From NCBI GenBank assembly GCA_017795105.1, contig CP051247.1, forward strand, positions 4,620,001 to 4,684,000: a stretch of 64,000 nt of DNA, read 5' to 3'. The notes beneath the pieces were generated by a model, which had not been told where the DNA came from, did no database searches, and saw only the letters and a program-made list of their open reading frames with translations. Positions 54,690-63,661 of the stretch are shown piece after piece; position 1 is the first letter of the stretch, and the number at the start of each line of letters is the position of its first letter. This DNA comes from Planctomycetaceae bacterium (GTDB lineage: Bacteria > Planctomycetota > Planctomycetia > Planctomycetales > Planctomycetaceae). The position numbers and the translations under genes are program-made.

Positions 54690-55271
54690 ATGGCCAACGC
54701 AAAGATTCTCCTGCTCGCTGGTGATTTCGTCGAAGACTACGAGATCATGGTTCCGTTTCAGACCCTGCAGACTCTCGGGTTTCAGGTCGATGCCGTCTGT
54801 CCGGACAAAAAAGCGGGAGACACGGTCCGCACCGCCATTCACGATTTCGAAGGCGATCAGACCTACACCGAGAAGCCGGGCCACAATTTCACACTGACCG
54901 CTGATTTCGACAGCGTGAATCCGGGCGACTACGCCGGGCTGCTGATTCCGGGCGGACGGGCCCCTGAATACCTGCGGCTCAACGATCGCGTTCTCGAGAT
55001 CGTGCGAACATTCATGAAGGACAACAAGCCGGTCGCGGCTGTCTGTCACGGGCTGCAGATTCTGGCTGCCGCAGGCGTATTGGAAGGACGCAGCTGCACC
55101 GCATATCCCGCCTGTGCTCCCGAAGTGAATGTCGCCGGCGGAACCTATGTCAGCACCGAGATTGATGCTTCGGTCGTTGATGGCAATCTGGTCACTTCGC
55201 CGGCCTGGCCGGCTCATCCCGCGTGGCTCCGCGATTTCGCGAAGCTGCTCGGCGTAACAATCACTCACTGA
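54690..55271 (+). CDS. DJ-1/PfpI-family protein
   Basis: A 193-residue class I glutamine-amidotransferase-like protein. The nucleophile elbow is AAVCHGLQILAAAGVLEG near 115-132 with the reactive Cys; the Glu of the family (LAGDFVEDYEIMVPFQ) near 15 and LIPGGRAPEYLR near 88 complete the pattern. DJ-1/PfpI relatives act as deglycase-like, chaperone or protease-like stress proteins, but exact activity is uncertain. The ATG gives the usual family N-terminus MANAKILLLAGD. It is followed by a Gfo/Idh/MocA-like gene after 60 bases. Confidence 0.9.
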   Translation: MANAKILLLAGDFVEDYEIMVPFQTLQTLGFQVDAVCPDKKAGDTVRTAIHDFEGDQTYTEKPGHNFTLTADFDSVNPGDYAGLLIPGGRAPEYLRLNDRVLEIVRTFMKDNKPVAAVCHGLQILAAAGVLEGRSCTAYPACAPEVNVAGGTYVSTEIDASVVDGNLVTSPAWPAHPAWLRDFAKLLGVTITH

Positions 55272-55331
55272 AAATGAACTGAATTCGATTCCGATCGCGG
55301 GCGTTTCTCTTTTTCAGGCGATGGTGCGAGC

Positions 55332-56249
55332 ATGATCAAACTGGGCATTATCGGAGCGAGCGGAGCCGACTTCGCGAAGCTGTACGTGCCGGCTCTCGAA
55401 GCGTTGCAGAAACGGGTGCGGGTCGAATGCATTTACGACTATGTCTCCCACTGTGCGGAACAGTCGGCTCGATTGATCAACTCCACCGTGGCACACTCCT
55501 TTCGCTCGCTGATTCGCCGGAGTGATATCGACGCCGTGCTCGTTCTCGGCAGCGGCTGGCCGGGAGTGCTTCCGGTCGTCGAATGCCTGCGCGAAGAGAA
55601 GCCGGTTTACATCGCCAACTCACTGGCGATCCCGGAAGACATCATGCCGGAGATCGCCCGCATGGTCGTCGAATCCGGTGCCATCACCGCGGTGGAAAAC
55701 CGTTTCTGCTACGCCCCGGCCGGACTGCGAACCCAGGAATTGATGGCCAGCGAACTCGGCAAGCCGGTCACGCTGACCCGGTTTCTGTCGCGTGAAGCCG
55801 AACTCGACACGCAGCTGTCGACGATTGCCGAATCGATGGGCTGGTTTCGGCATCTGTTGCCCGGCCACGAATTCCAGATTGATTCTTCAACTGAGAATCC
55901 ACTCGATGGTTTCACGCTGCAACGGGCCACGCGAACGGGTGAGATCTCCAGCGTGAACGTGGAGTTTTCCATGCAGCAGGATGACCGGTGGTTCGAACTC
56001 GCAACCGAAGGCGGAGCGATCTCGATCTACTCCGCGGAAAAGCTGACCTGGCAGCGGAACGACTCCGAGGAGTCAACTCTCGTGCAGGAAGTGCTGGAGC
56101 ACGAACGGAACAGTATCTCGCGACAGATCGACTTCTTCTGCCGCCGCATTGTGGGCGGTCTGATCCCCGTGCACGATCTCTCGAATGGACTGTGGTCGCA
56201 ACAGCAGGCCCTAACGGTGCTGCACCGGTTATCGGGTTCTGCGGGGTGA
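55332..56249 (+). CDS. Gfo/Idh/MocA-like oxidoreductase-fold protein
   Basis: A 305-residue protein with an N-terminal Rossmann fold (LGIIGASGADFAKLYVPALE at ~4-23) and C-terminal alpha/beta domain as in Gfo/Idh/MocA dehydrogenases. The catalytic motif, normally EKP after a strand, is replaced: KPVYIANSLAIP near 90-101 holds no EKP. HEFQID near 178 falls where a His is expected. It may be a non-catalytic or altered member, or act on a different substrate. Its gene follows the PfpI-like gene on the same strand. A block of repeats comes after it. Confidence 0.75.
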   Translation: MIKLGIIGASGADFAKLYVPALEALQKRVRVECIYDYVSHCAEQSARLINSTVAHSFRSLIRRSDIDAVLVLGSGWPGVLPVVECLREEKPVYIANSLAIPEDIMPEIARMVVESGAITAVENRFCYAPAGLRTQELMASELGKPVTLTRFLSREAELDTQLSTIAESMGWFRHLLPGHEFQIDSSTENPLDGFTLQRATRTGEISSVNVEFSMQQDDRWFELATEGGAISIYSAEKLTWQRNDSEESTLVQEVLEHERNSISRQIDFFCRRIVGGLIPVHDLSNGLWSQQQALTVLHRLSGSAG

Positions 56250-56312
56250 GCGTGAGTCGATCGGGAAGTGGGCTGCGGCTACACCAGTCCACAGGGGTGG
56301 ATAGACCAATCC

Positions 56313-56372
56313 TAACCCGAAGCGTGAGCGAGGGCGCTTCGCTTGGTCCCTCACTTACGTTTCGGGTTAAGA
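56313..56372. repeat. Family A inverted pair
   Basis: CCCGAAGCGTGAGCGAGGG, 13 bases, then CCCTCACTTACGTTTCGGG. The two arms are near reverse complements and can form a ~19-bp imperfect hairpin, with TTAAGAAG after the right arm. Confidence 0.75.
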
Positions 56373-56522
56373 AGCTGGCGACGAGGGCGGCGGCGTTTCT
56401 GCTTGAGACCGGCCGGCTGACAGTCCTCGAGCGAACGTCGAACTCGACCCTCTGAAGAACGCAGAAACGCGGCAGTGACTCTACAGGAGTAGATCATGCG
56501 CTTCTCTCGCTTCGGCTATCTC

Positions 56523-56595
56523 AACCCGAAACGTCAGTGAGGGCGTTTGTCCCGGCGGCGTCCATCTCCCTCGCTCACGCTTCGGGTTAAGAAGG
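56523..56595. repeat. Family A inverted pair
   Basis: CCCGAAACGTCAGTGAGGG and CCCTCGCTCACGCTTCGGG, about 24 bases apart; the right arm is again followed by TTAAGAAG. It resembles the pair at 56313-56372. Confidence 0.75.
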
Positions 56596-56614
56596 CAGCG
56601 GCGGAATATTCGGT

Positions 56615-59506
56615 CTACTTGAGTAGACCCTTGAGCAGTTCCAGCGGTTTGCTTGTTTTTGTGGGTTCGTCGGCGGCTGGTTCTGCTGTGGCCAGGGGAG
56701 GTGTGTTGCTTCGGGGGAGTGGCAGGATCTGGACTTTGAGGTCGTCGATGGCGACATCGCCCAGGCCGTGGAGTTCGAGGATGAGTTTCAGGTCTTCCTG
56801 CTTCCAGATTGGCCGGAGCATCTGGAACTGGTGCCAGTCGGTTTCTTCGGTCCACTGTAGTGCACAGCTCGCTCCGAACTGGGTGTCGTAGATGCGGAAG
56901 CCTTCGAGACTGTCGGTGATGTCCCGCGGGATCTTCACCCAGCCCGTCACGTGCAACAGGTCGCCTGACTTCACGGAGATCGGCGGCGACTGATAACGGA
57001 CCGATGCGTTCTCGGTGTTGGTGACATGTTGATTCTCGGCGGCCACGGCTACCATTCGCAGGCTGTACTCCCCTTCGCGAACATTGCTCGGGTCGAGAGC
57101 GTCGTAGACGACAATTTGCTCGGAAGTCGTCAGATCTCGGGTCCAGCCCTCGACGCGCATCGCGTTGGCATCTTCGAATGAAGCGGAGCGGATGACCGAC
57201 GCGCTTGGTGGCGTTTCCTGTTTTCCCAGACGCTGAATCAGGTCCCAGTAGTCGGGAAGAGTCTGGTAGCAAACCGTATGCGGCACCGATGAAGGGGCGG
57301 AGACATGCTGGATGGCGTGCTGCCAGTGGAGCCGCTGCAGGATTCGCATCAGTTGGCAGGCGACTTCGGCATTGTCGCGCGCCTGATGGTAATGCTGCTT
57401 CTGCAGCGACAGCCGCGCTTCTTCGAGCAGACGTTTGCTCTGGTCGAGCAACTGGGGAGCTTCCGGCAGGCCGACGCCCAGATTAACGAGCTGCGAGTCA
57501 ACTTCGGTGACGCGGTCCAGCTTCGCTTCCGCGAGTTGCACCGACAGATCGGCACTCCGCGATTGGATCTTCTGGATCTTCCGCTCCATCTCCTGGGCGA
57601 CACCCTGATCGGTCGCCACCATGAGGGCCGTTGTCATGTTGAACCGGGGGATGCGGATTTCCGTGCCGCCTGATTTGCGGGAGGTTTCCAGCGGCCACAG
57701 TCCGGTCGGCGTAATCTGCCAGAGGAACGCTGATTCCGGCAGGCTGCGAACAAGGATCTTCAGGTCGTTCGCTGCCAGGGGGCCGGGCACGTACTGTGAG
57801 TCAGCCTCGGCAGCCGAGATGAGAATCACCAGACCATGCTCGCTGCGAACCAGAGAACAGGTCAGCTCTTCTTCGGTGGTGACACCCGATTCACTGCGGT
57901 TCAGGGCATTGCGGTTGCCGCCCATCGCCCGTCCCATCGGCATTGTGAAGCGATCGATGACTTCTCCGTTGGCCAGGAATGGTTCGAGCAGGTCGAGTTC
58001 GGTGATGAGTTGTTCGAGCACGAGCCGGCGTTCTTCCAGCCCCGGTCCCTCGGCATTGAGCGGTGTCCAGTTCCAGTAGCCGAGCCCGCGACACCCTGAG
58101 CAGAGAGCGGTGTAGGTCTGCAAACGGATCTGCTCAGGTTCAATCACAGCGGGGCTGAGACCGGAGTTCTTGCGGAAGTCGGCAATCTCGCGCGACGGTT
58201 CGGTCTGCAGCCAGGTCATCACGAATGTTCCGGGACGGGCCCGGCGGATTCGTCGTTCAAAATGCTGGGCGTACCCCTGCATGCTGCACGGGGTCTGCAG
58301 AATGTGTTTGCTGATGCCGAGCAGATCGACATCGCGGGAGAAAATGAGTTCTTCCGACGTGACATCAGCCATCACCGGGCGATTCTGCCGCCGATCGCTC
58401 GACTTGACCTGATGCACCCAGTGTCGCAGCTGTTGATGAGCTTCCGGCTGGATGCGAACCCCCAAATTCCAGAACAGAATCCCGTCGGTTTCCGGCCCGA
58501 ACGGAGCGAGGCTTCCTTCGACGGCGTCGAGAATCTGTCCCTGTTCCGATTTCACACTTGGCGGCCACGCCGTCGCCCAGATGCCACGCTCGTTGAGATC
58601 ACGAATCAGGTCGCGATTCAGATAGTTATCGATCCAGACGACGTTCGCACCAAGCCGGTCGAACATCTCAGTCGGTTCTTTCTGATAGGGAAGAATCACC
58701 GGAAAGAGTTCACGTCCATCCACCGAAAGTGAATCGAGCTGAAAGTCGATCTGCGGCCCCTGAGGACGGGAACTGGTCGGTGTCACGACTTGTTCAGCTT
58801 CGACGGTGGGACTGACGATCGGCGACATCTTCAGGTCGTCGATCATGATCTCTGTTAATCCCTTGCCGAGAATCTGACGGAGATAAATTCGATCGACGTA
58901 CATGCCGCGCGGATCGAGTTCCTGCGGCTTCAGCGAGGCCCGCCAGAGAATTAGATGTTTGGCGATGATGCTGTCGCTCGTGCTGCAGGTCAGCTTCTGC
59001 CATTTGGTCGCTTCGGTGAGTGAGTCGCCAATGATCAGCCGTGTGACCGGTTGCCCGGTTTCCGGATCGATCTGATTCGGAAAGACAATCCGCGCAGCCA
59101 GTTCGGTGCCGGGCCGGTTGCTGTAGGCGGCGACTTCAATGCGGAGTTCATCGAACACACGAGCCGGCTGCACCGGACATTCCAGAACCACGGAAACATT
59201 CTGGTCCTGGGTCATGAACTGGAGACGCTCGGCTCCCTGGCCGGAATAGGCGAGAGAATTCGTTCGTTCGTGCAGCCGAAGTTGAACCCGCTGGTCATCG
59301 AAGAAGACCTTGCAGCTGACTTCGTCTCCTTCGAACTTGTTGCTGTATTCCTCGGCGGAGACCCAGGTTCCCGCGGTGAGCAATAGAAGAAGAGCACGCA
59401 TGGCGAGAAGCATGCCACCCGCGAAACCGCAAGCAGTCTGGTCGCTGTCAGTAAAGAATCGTCGACTGGCCAACAGACGACGAGATTCCCGGAAACACCG
59501 CTTCAC
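56615..59506 (-). CDS. Large secreted protein, glycoside-hydrolase-like
   Basis: A 963-residue protein with an N-terminal hydrophobic signal (MRALLLLLTAGTWVSA). The GTG at 59506 has GGGA upstream and gives a long n-region; ATGs at 59413 and 59401 are alternatives. Residues ~50-240 are strand-rich; ~245-560 look like a TIM-barrel glycosidase domain (NVVWIDNYLNRDLIRDLNER; DGILFWNLGV; VMTWLQTEPSR; CRGLGYWNWTPL), but no clear pair of catalytic acids could be fixed. A coiled-coil-like helical segment (~640-745) follows, and the C-terminus (~790-930) looks like a jelly-roll carbohydrate-binding module (VREGEYSLRMVAV; GDLLHVTGWVKIPRDI). It probably binds or cuts polysaccharide outside the cell. Confidence 0.75.
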   Translation of the reverse strand: MKRCFRESRRLLASRRFFTDSDQTACGFAGGMLLAMRALLLLLTAGTWVSAEEYSNKFEGDEVSCKVFFDDQRVQLRLHERTNSLAYSGQGAERLQFMTQDQNVSVVLECPVQPARVFDELRIEVAAYSNRPGTELAARIVFPNQIDPETGQPVTRLIIGDSLTEATKWQKLTCSTSDSIIAKHLILWRASLKPQELDPRGMYVDRIYLRQILGKGLTEIMIDDLKMSPIVSPTVEAEQVVTPTSSRPQGPQIDFQLDSLSVDGRELFPVILPYQKEPTEMFDRLGANVVWIDNYLNRDLIRDLNERGIWATAWPPSVKSEQGQILDAVEGSLAPFGPETDGILFWNLGVRIQPEAHQQLRHWVHQVKSSDRRQNRPVMADVTSEELIFSRDVDLLGISKHILQTPCSMQGYAQHFERRIRRARPGTFVMTWLQTEPSREIADFRKNSGLSPAVIEPEQIRLQTYTALCSGCRGLGYWNWTPLNAEGPGLEERRLVLEQLITELDLLEPFLANGEVIDRFTMPMGRAMGGNRNALNRSESGVTTEEELTCSLVRSEHGLVILISAAEADSQYVPGPLAANDLKILVRSLPESAFLWQITPTGLWPLETSRKSGGTEIRIPRFNMTTALMVATDQGVAQEMERKIQKIQSRSADLSVQLAEAKLDRVTEVDSQLVNLGVGLPEAPQLLDQSKRLLEEARLSLQKQHYHQARDNAEVACQLMRILQRLHWQHAIQHVSAPSSVPHTVCYQTLPDYWDLIQRLGKQETPPSASVIRSASFEDANAMRVEGWTRDLTTSEQIVVYDALDPSNVREGEYSLRMVAVAAENQHVTNTENASVRYQSPPISVKSGDLLHVTGWVKIPRDITDSLEGFRIYDTQFGASCALQWTEETDWHQFQMLRPIWKQEDLKLILELHGLGDVAIDDLKVQILPLPRSNTPPLATAEPAADEPTKTSKPLELLKGLLK

Positions 59507-59930
59507 AACTGCTCGTCCCTGAGCTGATTATCTGACTCTCTGTCCAGTCGCAGAGATGTCGGAACAATCGTTAGATTCCTTCAGAACAGACTGGACTTCG
59601 GTTATTACCGCATGCAGAATCGTTTTTATCGATATGAACGGAACCGAGAGATCGGGGCTGGCTCGATCCGCGTCTCTCAGACAGCGGGGGAACTTGCCGC
59701 GATTCGGACCGGGTGCCAAGATCTCGTCCTTCATGTCCAGCACCTCGGGTCGGCCGAAGTGTATCAGACATGGTCGGGAAGCGACAACACCAGCCGGTCG
59801 GGGCGGAAGACCGCTCACTGGGGAGGGATGTCTCATCGGATTCCCGTGCGACTCGAAAGACAAGACCGATCGTTTTCCAGCGCTCAGTACCCGGATTCGT
59901 CCGGCACCTGAACGAAAGAGGATAAGTTCC
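59507..59930. other. Divergent intergenic region, nothing recognised
   Basis: A 424-base gap between the secreted protein gene and a small coiled-coil gene. An open frame runs through it on the plus strand in frame with the next gene, but has no ribosome binding site and an arginine/glycine-rich composition unlike its neighbours. Confidence 0.4.
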
Positions 59931-60218
59931 ATGCTGTCCCATCATTCCCGCTTCGAAGGCAAAGACACCGACGATCTCCCCCGGGAACTGGTTGAACTGG
60001 GCCGGCACCTGCATAAAATGCCAGTCTCTGTGCAGAAGGAACTGATGGACAGTTATGACCAGGTGGTCGACTGCGTTCGTCGTCGGCGGCGGATTCTGAA
60101 TCTCGTGCAGGAAGCCCTGGCGCAACTGCGTCTGGACATCAAATATCTGATGTTCGACCTCGAAGTGACCCGTCGCGAACGCGACGAACTCAAAGCGCAG
60201 TTGGACGAACTCGATTAG
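59931..60218 (+). CDS. Small coiled-coil hypothetical protein (95 aa)
   Basis: A 95-residue soluble protein beginning MLSHHSRFEGKDTDDLP. AGAGGA eight bases upstream sets the start. The chain is highly charged and mostly helical; VVDCVRRRRRILNLVQEALA and the end DLEVTRRERDELKAQLDELD are coiled-coil-like. There is no known motif or signal peptide. It may be an adaptor or structural protein. A small hairpin (TCCCGA-CGATCCA-TCGGGA) follows the stop. Confidence 0.65.
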   Translation: MLSHHSRFEGKDTDDLPRELVELGRHLHKMPVSVQKELMDSYDQVVDCVRRRRRILNLVQEALAQLRLDIKYLMFDLEVTRRERDELKAQLDELD

Positions 60219-60220
60219 CG

Positions 60221-60244
60221 TCCCGACGATCCATCGGGATTTCC
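60221..60244 (+). terminator. Weak terminator-like hairpin
   Basis: TCCCGA and TCGGGA form a 6-bp stem with a 7-base loop, followed by TTTCC, a few bases after the stop of the small coiled-coil gene. Confidence 0.4.
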
Positions 60245-60376
60245 TGATGTCTGATTGTCTGCAGGTTTGCCTTCGCATCAGAACGCGCGTATAAACGGAG
60301 CGTTGGCAACTCGCGCTTGTTCGCGTGGCCATCCTTGCGTTCCCCCCCTGCAGTATTCTCCCCTCAGGAGTGATTT

Positions 60377-62149
60377 GTGATTTCTTTGCGTCGAAAGTTC
60401 GTCCCCGTTCTGCTCGCCGTTCTGCTCGCATTGCCGACACTGGCCGTTGCACAGAATCCGTCGGTCGCCCCGATGATTCGCCTGCTCGACAGCGACCGGC
60501 TGCCGGAAGCCCGCTATCCGTTCGTTATTGAACTGATTTGCAAACGGGGCGATGCCGAAGATCTGCGAACGATTTTCGAGAAAGCCTGTACTGAATTTAG
60601 CGGCGGAACGCGCCTGTCCGCCTTTCAGACGCTGGCGCAGACGACCCGCGATCGCAAGATCAAGCCGGCTGGCGATCTCGCGGAACTTTCCGCCGTTCTG
60701 GACAAGGCAATCGCCTCCAACGACGTTTCTCTGCAACGACAGCTGATTCAGCTTGTCGGCCTCTGGCAGGTGAAGGGACTGGCCGGGAATCTCGAACAGC
60801 GGCTGCAGGATGGTTCGGCAAAAAGGCTGACCGGTGTCATTCTCGACGCTCTGGCCGAACTCGGCGGAACGGAAGCCCGCGAAGTGATTCAATCGCTTAC
60901 CTCCGACAAACACTCGAAGTCCGTGCGAGCCGAAGCGATTCGCTCTCTGGCCGGACTTGATATCGACGCAGCCGCCGGGGCAGCTGCTCAGTTCCTGGCC
61001 GATGCCAGTACGCGGGACAACCTGAATTCCGTGATCCAGCCATTTCTGGATCGCAAGGGCGGCCCTGAGAAGTTAGGTAAGGCAGTTGCTGAGCAGGAGA
61101 TCTCTGCCGATGTCGCCAAGCTGGCCCTCCGCTCGATGCTGACAGCCGGTCGCAACGACGAAGCCCTTTCAAATCCACTCTCGGCTGCCGCCGGATTGAA
61201 TGCGACGACCGAGCCAATGACGAAAGAAGAGCTTGCTGCTCTGGCTCAGGAAGTCCAGAAGCATGGCGATGCGGCTCGGGGTGAAAAGATTTTCCGTCGG
61301 GAAGAACTCAACTGCTATAAGTGCCATGCGATCGGAAAGGCCGGAGGCGAGATCGGCCCCGATCTGAGTGCCGTCGGCGGCAGTTCGCCGATCGACTATC
61401 TGGCCAACTCGCTGCTCTTCCCCAGCCAGGCGATTAAAGAAGCCTACAAGACGCTGATGATCCTCGACATCGACGGTCTTCAGCACACCGGCATCGTGGT
61501 CGATCAGGACGACGACCGGATCATCCTTCGCGATGCCCAGGGCAAAGAGAAAACGATTGCCGTCGATGATATTGAGTTCGAGAAGGAAGGCGATTCGCTG
61601 ATGCCTTCGGGGCTGACGAAATTCCTGACCCATCAGGAGTTCCTCGATCTGGTTCGCTATCTCTCGGCTCTCGGCAAAGATTCCGGCTACACGATGTCGG
61701 CGGATCCGACCGTGTACCGCTGGCGAATTTACCCGCGTCCGCCGGGAAAAGTCACCGGTGAACTGTTCGATGACGATTCGGTTCGGAACATGCTTTTTGA
61801 ATATGCACCGGAGAAGTGGCAGCCACTTTATGCGTACGCTTCGGGAGAGATTCCGGTCAGCGAAGCAAAGTCAGTCGCGAAGAACAGCGTCGTCTTTCTG
61901 ATGGCCGATTTCGATGTGACTGTCGCGGGGAATATCGCGATTGATTTGCCCGGCCAACAGGGGTTGACTGTCTGGGTTGACGAGGAGCGGGTTCCGGTCG
62001 AGCAGCTGCAAAACGTGAATGTGACGCAGGGATCTCATCGCCTGCTGTTGCGTGTCGATACGGAGAAGTACGAACCTTCGGCGATCAAGACCGTGATCCG
62101 CAAAGGGAAAAGTCCCGCAGCCGAGTACAGCATCAAGGTTGGTTTGTAG
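60377..62149 (+). CDS. Secreted HEAT-repeat/cytochrome c protein (Pirellula type)
   Basis: A 590-residue exported protein. Signal peptide 1-~25 (LLAVLLALPTLAVAQ); residues ~40-270 are helical HEAT-like repeats; the heme c site is CYKCH near 313-317, within the putative heme-binding domain typical of planctomycetes and verrucomicrobia (TIGR02603 type), which extends through GGEIGPDLSAVGG and SLLFPSQAIKEAY to about 430 with a distal Met-rich segment (GDSLMPSGL). The last ~150 residues are a separate strand-rich domain. The start is GTG with AGGAG upstream. Such proteins often act with sugar or polyol dehydrogenases in periplasmic electron transfer, but no such partner is adjacent. A strong terminator follows. 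Confidence 0.85.
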   Translation: MISLRRKFVPVLLAVLLALPTLAVAQNPSVAPMIRLLDSDRLPEARYPFVIELICKRGDAEDLRTIFEKACTEFSGGTRLSAFQTLAQTTRDRKIKPAGDLAELSAVLDKAIASNDVSLQRQLIQLVGLWQVKGLAGNLEQRLQDGSAKRLTGVILDALAELGGTEAREVIQSLTSDKHSKSVRAEAIRSLAGLDIDAAAGAAAQFLADASTRDNLNSVIQPFLDRKGGPEKLGKAVAEQEISADVAKLALRSMLTAGRNDEALSNPLSAAAGLNATTEPMTKEELAALAQEVQKHGDAARGEKIFRREELNCYKCHAIGKAGGEIGPDLSAVGGSSPIDYLANSLLFPSQAIKEAYKTLMILDIDGLQHTGIVVDQDDDRIILRDAQGKEKTIAVDDIEFEKEGDSLMPSGLTKFLTHQEFLDLVRYLSALGKDSGYTMSADPTVYRWRIYPRPPGKVTGELFDDDSVRNMLFEYAPEKWQPLYAYASGEIPVSEAKSVAKNSVVFLMADFDVTVAGNIAIDLPGQQGLTVWVDEERVPVEQLQNVNVTQGSHRLLLRVDTEKYEPSAIKTVIRKGKSPAAEYSIKVGL

Positions 62150-62183
62150 GACGCTTCTGCTCTCTGCAATGAACCGGAAATCG

Positions 62184-62219
62184 CCGCGGGATCGAGTGCT
62201 CACTTGTCCCGCGGTTTTT
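62184..62219 (+). terminator. Intrinsic terminator of the cytochrome c gene
   Basis: CCGCGGGA and TCCCGCGG form an 8-bp stem around 15 bases, followed by TTTTT, 35 bases after the stop. Confidence 0.75.
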
Positions 62220-62370
62220 CGTGCGCCGATGAGGGAAATGTTAACCTTGGCGCTCTGGTCGGTTTACGCTGGTATTGACGGTGAGTCTTGCTATTCTGAC
62301 TGTACAACCTGCGCAGTTTATCAGGTATTGCGCGAACCCCTGAATTAACAGTCTGTAGAGCGAGGTCACA

Positions 62371-63537
62371 ATGAGATTCAGAACTGCTGTCATGACAGGC
62401 GTGGTTGCCTGCATGCTTCTGGCAACCACGTCGGCGGATGCTGGCAGGCGGCGAGCCTGTCGGCTGTGGAATTATGGATGCGGCGACTACGGTTGCTTCG
62501 ACGAAGCAGCCTGCAGTCCTTGTGGACCTCCTCTCGAATCGTGCTGTGAACCTGCTTATCAGGAAGTGGAATGCACGGTGATGGTCCCTCAGACCGTCTA
62601 TGAAACACGTCGAGTTGTCTCGACGCAGTACAAGCCGGAAGTTCGTCAGCGGACGGTGACTGTTTACCGTCAGGTTCCGCGCGTCGAGACCCTCCAGGTT
62701 CAGTACACCGTTTGCGATCGCGTGCAGCGGGAACGAACCGTTCCCTATGTGACTTGCCGACCGGTTTATGAAGAGAAGCAGGTGCCGTACACGTACTGCG
62801 AGCCAGTCTACGAGCAGCGAACGGCGACGCGGACCGTCTATCGACCGGTTTATGAAGACGTTCAGCGGGAATACACCGTAATGGTGCCGCACACGGAATG
62901 GCACACCGGTGTCCGCAAAGTTTGCCAGATGCAGCAGACAACCCAAGTGCGTTCGATCTGTGTTGATCAGGGGCACTGGGAAGAGCAGTGTGTCTCCGCT
63001 CCCTGTGGACCAGCCTGTGGTCCCGGTGGGGATTGCTGCCACATGACCTGCCGTCCGATGACGTGCCGCGTGTGGCGACCGAATCTGGTCGAAAAGCAAA
63101 TTCCTTACACCGTGTGCCGCCCGGTCTACGTCGATCAGGAATACCGTTACTGCACGACCAGCTACAAACCGGAAACCCGGACCTGCACGCAACGTGTCTG
63201 TCGTCATGTGCCCGAAGAAGTGGAGTACAACTACAGGGTCTGCCGGATGGTCCAGCGTCAGGCGGAACGGACCGTGCGTGTCTGCCGCTATGTGCAGCAA
63301 ACCCATCAGCGTGTGGTTCACTACACCGAACTGGTTCCCCGTACGGAAACCCGCGAAGAACAGTACACCGTTTACGACTGTGTGCCGGAAGAGCGGACCG
63401 TGGACTACACCGTTTGCGTACCGGTTCCCGTCGAACGCGAAGTCAGAGTCGCTGTTTGCAAGATGGTTCCGCAGACCGTGGTTCGCCGCGTGCCGGTTCC
63501 CTGCAATACGTGCAACACAGGCAATACCTGCTACTAA
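62371..63537 (+). CDS. Cysteine-rich YTV-repeat cell envelope protein
   Basis: A 388-residue exported protein. Signal peptide 1-~24 (MTGVVACMLLATTSADA). The mature part is made of short repeats around YTV or its variants, such as VQYTVCDRVQRERTVPYVTC and EQYTVYDCVPEERTVDYTVC, rich in Cys (over 30), Arg, Tyr, Val and Glu. Such YTV proteins have been reported from planctomycete cell-wall fractions (for example Rhodopirellula), where they are thought to be cross-linked by disulfides into a proteinaceous envelope. Cys-rich patches CSPCGPPLESCC and CGPACGPGGDCCHMTC interrupt the repeat blocks. The C-terminus ends NTCNTGNTCY. It stands alone. Confidence 0.88.
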   Translation: MRFRTAVMTGVVACMLLATTSADAGRRRACRLWNYGCGDYGCFDEAACSPCGPPLESCCEPAYQEVECTVMVPQTVYETRRVVSTQYKPEVRQRTVTVYRQVPRVETLQVQYTVCDRVQRERTVPYVTCRPVYEEKQVPYTYCEPVYEQRTATRTVYRPVYEDVQREYTVMVPHTEWHTGVRKVCQMQQTTQVRSICVDQGHWEEQCVSAPCGPACGPGGDCCHMTCRPMTCRVWRPNLVEKQIPYTVCRPVYVDQEYRYCTTSYKPETRTCTQRVCRHVPEEVEYNYRVCRMVQRQAERTVRVCRYVQQTHQRVVHYTELVPRTETREEQYTVYDCVPEERTVDYTVCVPVPVEREVRVAVCKMVPQTVVRRVPVPCNTCNTGNTCY

Positions 63538-63588
63538 TCGAGAGAGCCCTTCGCTGAATCGCGAAGTCTACTCCCGCGACTGAATTGC

Positions 63589-63620
63589 AACAGGCCGCTC
63601 CGGAAACGGGGCGGCCTGTT
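63589..63620. terminator. Hairpin between convergent genes
   Basis: AACAGGCCGC and GCGGCCTGTT form a perfect 10-bp stem with a 12-base loop, between the ends of the YTV gene and the HAD phosphatase gene. T-tracts are poor on both sides, so efficiency is uncertain. Confidence 0.5.
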
Positions 63621-63661
63621 CGCGTCACGGCGTTGGGAACTGGAACCGGATCGGCATTTCA

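Larger units (their letters stand above)
56250..56614. other. Repeat-rich gap between convergent genes
   Basis: A 365-base gap between converging genes holding two inverted pairs of family A repeats (listed separately) and no gene. Confidence 0.5.

Noticed and set aside
59556..59930. An upstream extension of the small coiled-coil gene by 125 codons
   Set aside because: The extension has no ribosome binding site and an odd Arg/Gly-rich composition, while ATG 59931 has AGAGGA at good spacing.
62560..63500. Repetitive DNA in the YTV gene that might be a tandem repeat element
   Set aside because: Repeats are at protein level with synonymous and other variation, within one clear coding frame.
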